DNA from: Phoronis australis
Lineage: Eukaryota > Phoronida > Phoronidae
Direction of reading: 5' to 3'
NCBI GenBank assembly: GCA_002633005.1
Contig: NMRA01001053.1
Span: 18,069-62,706 of the forward strand
DNA length: 44,638 nucleotides
Part shown: in pieces, positions 42,614 through 44,638 of the stretch
How positions within the stretch are numbered: the stretch's first letter is position 1
Layout: every line of letters starts with the position of its first letter
Notes under the pieces: generated by a model
Seen by the model: the letters and a program-made list of their open reading frames with translations, nothing else
What the model was told of the DNA's origin: nothing
The model's database searches: none
Made by a program: the position numbers and the translations under genes

Positions 42614-43600
42614 TTAAAGGAGAATTCCATCCAAAAAACAACCTATTTTGTATAAATTTAGATCGAGAAGTTCTACTCGATAACGGCACGTTCGGTTACG
42701 TTACCTGACACCTTACGGCAGACGGAGGTGTTGAAATTATCCAATGACGTAATTGGTTTCACACGCAGTGTCTTCAGCAGTTTAAAACACAGGTTTAGTG
42801 GTGTCAGCTTATCGCTTAACATCAATAAATCATCAAACATCGAAGTAAAACCCTTAAAAATACACCGAGTTCTTATAAAAACGTGTTGTTTTATTTCGTT
42901 GTTACGGATTTACTCCGGGTATTTGGACACACCGTAGCCTACAAAGTTCGGCAGGCCAATTTACCAAGGTCCTTAGCAGGAGTTTGGGGTCCTTTTGGAC
43001 ACAAATTCGAAGTATTCTTCCGTGAAATACAGACATGAGAACCTAAATCTGTGTTGTTTATCCTAGTGATTTTTTAAGTTCGGAACCCGATCAGGCCCGT
43101 CGCGGCCGGACTGACTCGTTATCCCGGCCAGTGGCTCGGAACCAAATCAGGCCCGTCGCGGCCGTCGGGACTGGCACGAACATAAACCAGCTTGTGTTGG
43201 AAACTAAACCTCGAGTCACGAAAAGACTAAAATAGTGAGCCAAAGAATAATGTGCACGTAATTATTTATGTGAATTAGCCACGAAGTCGGGGACCGTGAA
43301 GTCGGGTTGCCCGTCCACAGGCCGTGAGGGCAAAGGTTGTACAGTAACAACGATTTGAATAATGTATTTGTATTTCTAAATAAAGATTCCCCTAACATGT
43401 GACCATAGTATATAAAATCGAGTAATTGCTTCACAACAGCTTTCTGTCAGTAAACACTGAATTAGCATGCGCTCACATGGCCTTGGTGCGCGGTCAAATG
43501 TACCTTTGTTGCTGCCATCAAAAGCCGATAACGCAGTGGGTTATTCATTGCTGGCTTCTCAAAACATTTGCACTCACAAGCACTCGAAGGCATTACAAAT
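42614..43600 (-). mobile_element. Family A Kolobok-like element fragment, reverse orientation
   Basis: TTAA (42614-42617) is followed by AGGAGAATTCCATCC, then sequence matching the inverse of 2124 down to about 1130 of the family A element, for example around TAAATAAAGATTCCC and GAATTAGCATGCGCTCACA. The THAP end is missing. It includes a local tandem duplication around GATCAGGCCCGTCGCGGCC (43090-43165). Confidence 0.7.
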
Positions 43601-43874
43601 GGGGCTATTCGGAAAATCTACAATAACTAGAGGGCGTGCGTGTACTAGTGGTGATAGATTAACAGCCTCGATTTCGCGAGCCCTTTAAATACATGGTGAA
43701 ATGGCTTGCAGCCGTGCCAACTAAATCTGAAATTGCGTAAAAAGGGTGCTTCTATGAGAGGATGTACTCGAGTTGAGTATGAAGTGTGAGTTTGAGCATG
43801 ATTCGAGTCTGAGTACGGAGATTGGAGACCGGGCCCAGGGCTTTGAAAGAACTGATAGTTAAATACTTGAGACC

Positions 43875-43997
43875 GGCACTGGTCGGATATAGTGGTCTCG
43901 GATTTAGGGAACCACTTTCGTCCACTAAGTAACAGGCCCATTATTCAGTGATTGCCTTATTCACTTAATCAGGGACCGCGATATCCGACCAGTGCCC
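43875..43997 (+). mobile_element. GGCACTGGTCGGATAT MITE with 8-bp duplication TTGAGACC
   Basis: The ends are GGCACTGGTCGGATATAGTGG and GATATCCGACCAGTGCCC. TTGAGACC flanks it at 43867-43874 and 43998-44005. It belongs to the same family as the copies near 19.2 and 22.2 kb. Confidence 0.8.
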
Positions 43998-44005
43998 TTG
44001 AGACC

Positions 44006-44638
44006 TATCTCTTCAAGTTGTGTAGTCACGGTGCGCCGAGCATTATTTCAACGAATAACCAGCTAATAATTCTATACAAACCCAGAAATCACTTCTCGGC
44101 TAAGTAAGGAACAAGTTGAGGCCAAGTTCATTGTAGCAAGTGATCCGAATCAAAACTTCACTTCTTGGATGGAATGTGGAACTGCAGCCTCTTTAAAGTG
44201 GAACTTGCACGCTAAATCTTTATCTCTGCGATTGCTCAGTCAAACCAGTTAGAAACGCAACATATACTGAAGATGTGAATATGAAGTAGGTTGAAAATTT
44301 GCCAAAAGTTTTTAAGAAAAAGTTTTGTATCGAGAGTGATCAACTGTAAATCACTGAACCATATCTACTATCCAGTATCATGACATTGTGTTAGGGAATA
44401 ACACTGCATAATACAGGCTATGTGAGCTGCAACATACGTCATTATAGTGCAAAGGTCACCTATTTACAGAATTTTTTGTTTTCACATTTACAAGTTGTCA
44501 AAGAATATTGCACTTTGTTTAGTGTAGATGATGTTCAAATAGCATTGTTGTTTAGTTCCTGCTATACATTAGCATAGTTAGGAGCATGCAAATGCATCTT
44601 TAAGCTCTTATTTTGCTACTTTCAGGCACGGATTAAGA
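44006..44638. other. Window end, possible splice acceptor at the edge
   Basis: No gene seen. The last bases TTTGCTACTTTCAG followed by GCACGGATTAAGA look like a splice acceptor starting an exon at 44626 on the plus strand, but too little is present to judge. Confidence 0.3.

Noticed and set aside
43650-43692. TTTAAAGGGCTCGCG considered as the second end of the family A fragment
   Set aside because: It differs from AGGAGAATGCC, and no second TTAA-bounded match was found.

Overview
This is intron-rich, AT-biased eukaryotic (metazoan) DNA with three recognisable host genes, all split by GT-AG introns and surrounded by many DNA transposons and MITEs. The host proteins resemble their vertebrate counterparts closely in sequence and exon layout. 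Together with the abundance of THAP-type transposons, this suggests a marine invertebrate, perhaps a lancelet or other invertebrate deuterostome. The species cannot be fixed from this window alone.

Host genes: (1) EI24 (etoposide-induced 2.4, a multi-pass ER membrane protein) runs on the minus strand from 16564 to 2858. All nine coding exons can be placed, with phases that join exactly into 328 codons. (2) RPS25 (40S protein eS25) runs on the plus strand. Exons 2-4 lie at 24615-26394, and a likely first exon (a pyrimidine-tract 5' UTR plus ATG) lies at 21251-21284. (3) A sorbitol-dehydrogenase-like gene (SORD) runs on the minus strand and ends at 27745. Only its last three coding exons are visible; a 19-base gap and a transposon lie just upstream of them. 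EI24 and RPS25 are divergent; RPS25 and SORD are convergent.

Assembly state: two long near-duplicate blocks are each joined by a single N (6851-8615 with 8617-10324; 17571-19388 with 19860-22366). They look like two alleles placed end to end. One duplicates EI24 exon 7. The other duplicates the RPS25 promoter and first exon, and reveals a 701-bp fold-back element present in one copy and cleanly absent from the other. A run of 228 C ends at another single N.

Mobile DNA: the main finding is a group of Kolobok-like elements flanked by TTAA. The clearest, at 36450-38390, has 158-bp near-identical inverted repeats, a THAP-domain transposase on one strand and, converging on it from the other end, an ORF with a cysteine pattern like the P2X7 cytoplasmic 'ballast' zinc domain. 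Two further TTAA families with different inverted repeats (504-2124, and 30691-32357, which is nested inside a relative of the former) carry decayed pieces of the same pair: a THAP N-terminus at one end and a GYxFEP-type ORF on the opposite strand at the other. This suggests a two-gene transposon architecture in which the zinc protein is a regular companion of the THAP transposase. Other repeats include a short MITE with exact 5-bp target duplications, a GGCACTGGTCGG-ended MITE with 8-bp duplications, a hAT-like element in the first RPS25 intron carrying a degenerate HIRAN-like sequence, and a repeat studded with CCACTAGRKGGC motifs that match the CTCF core consensus.
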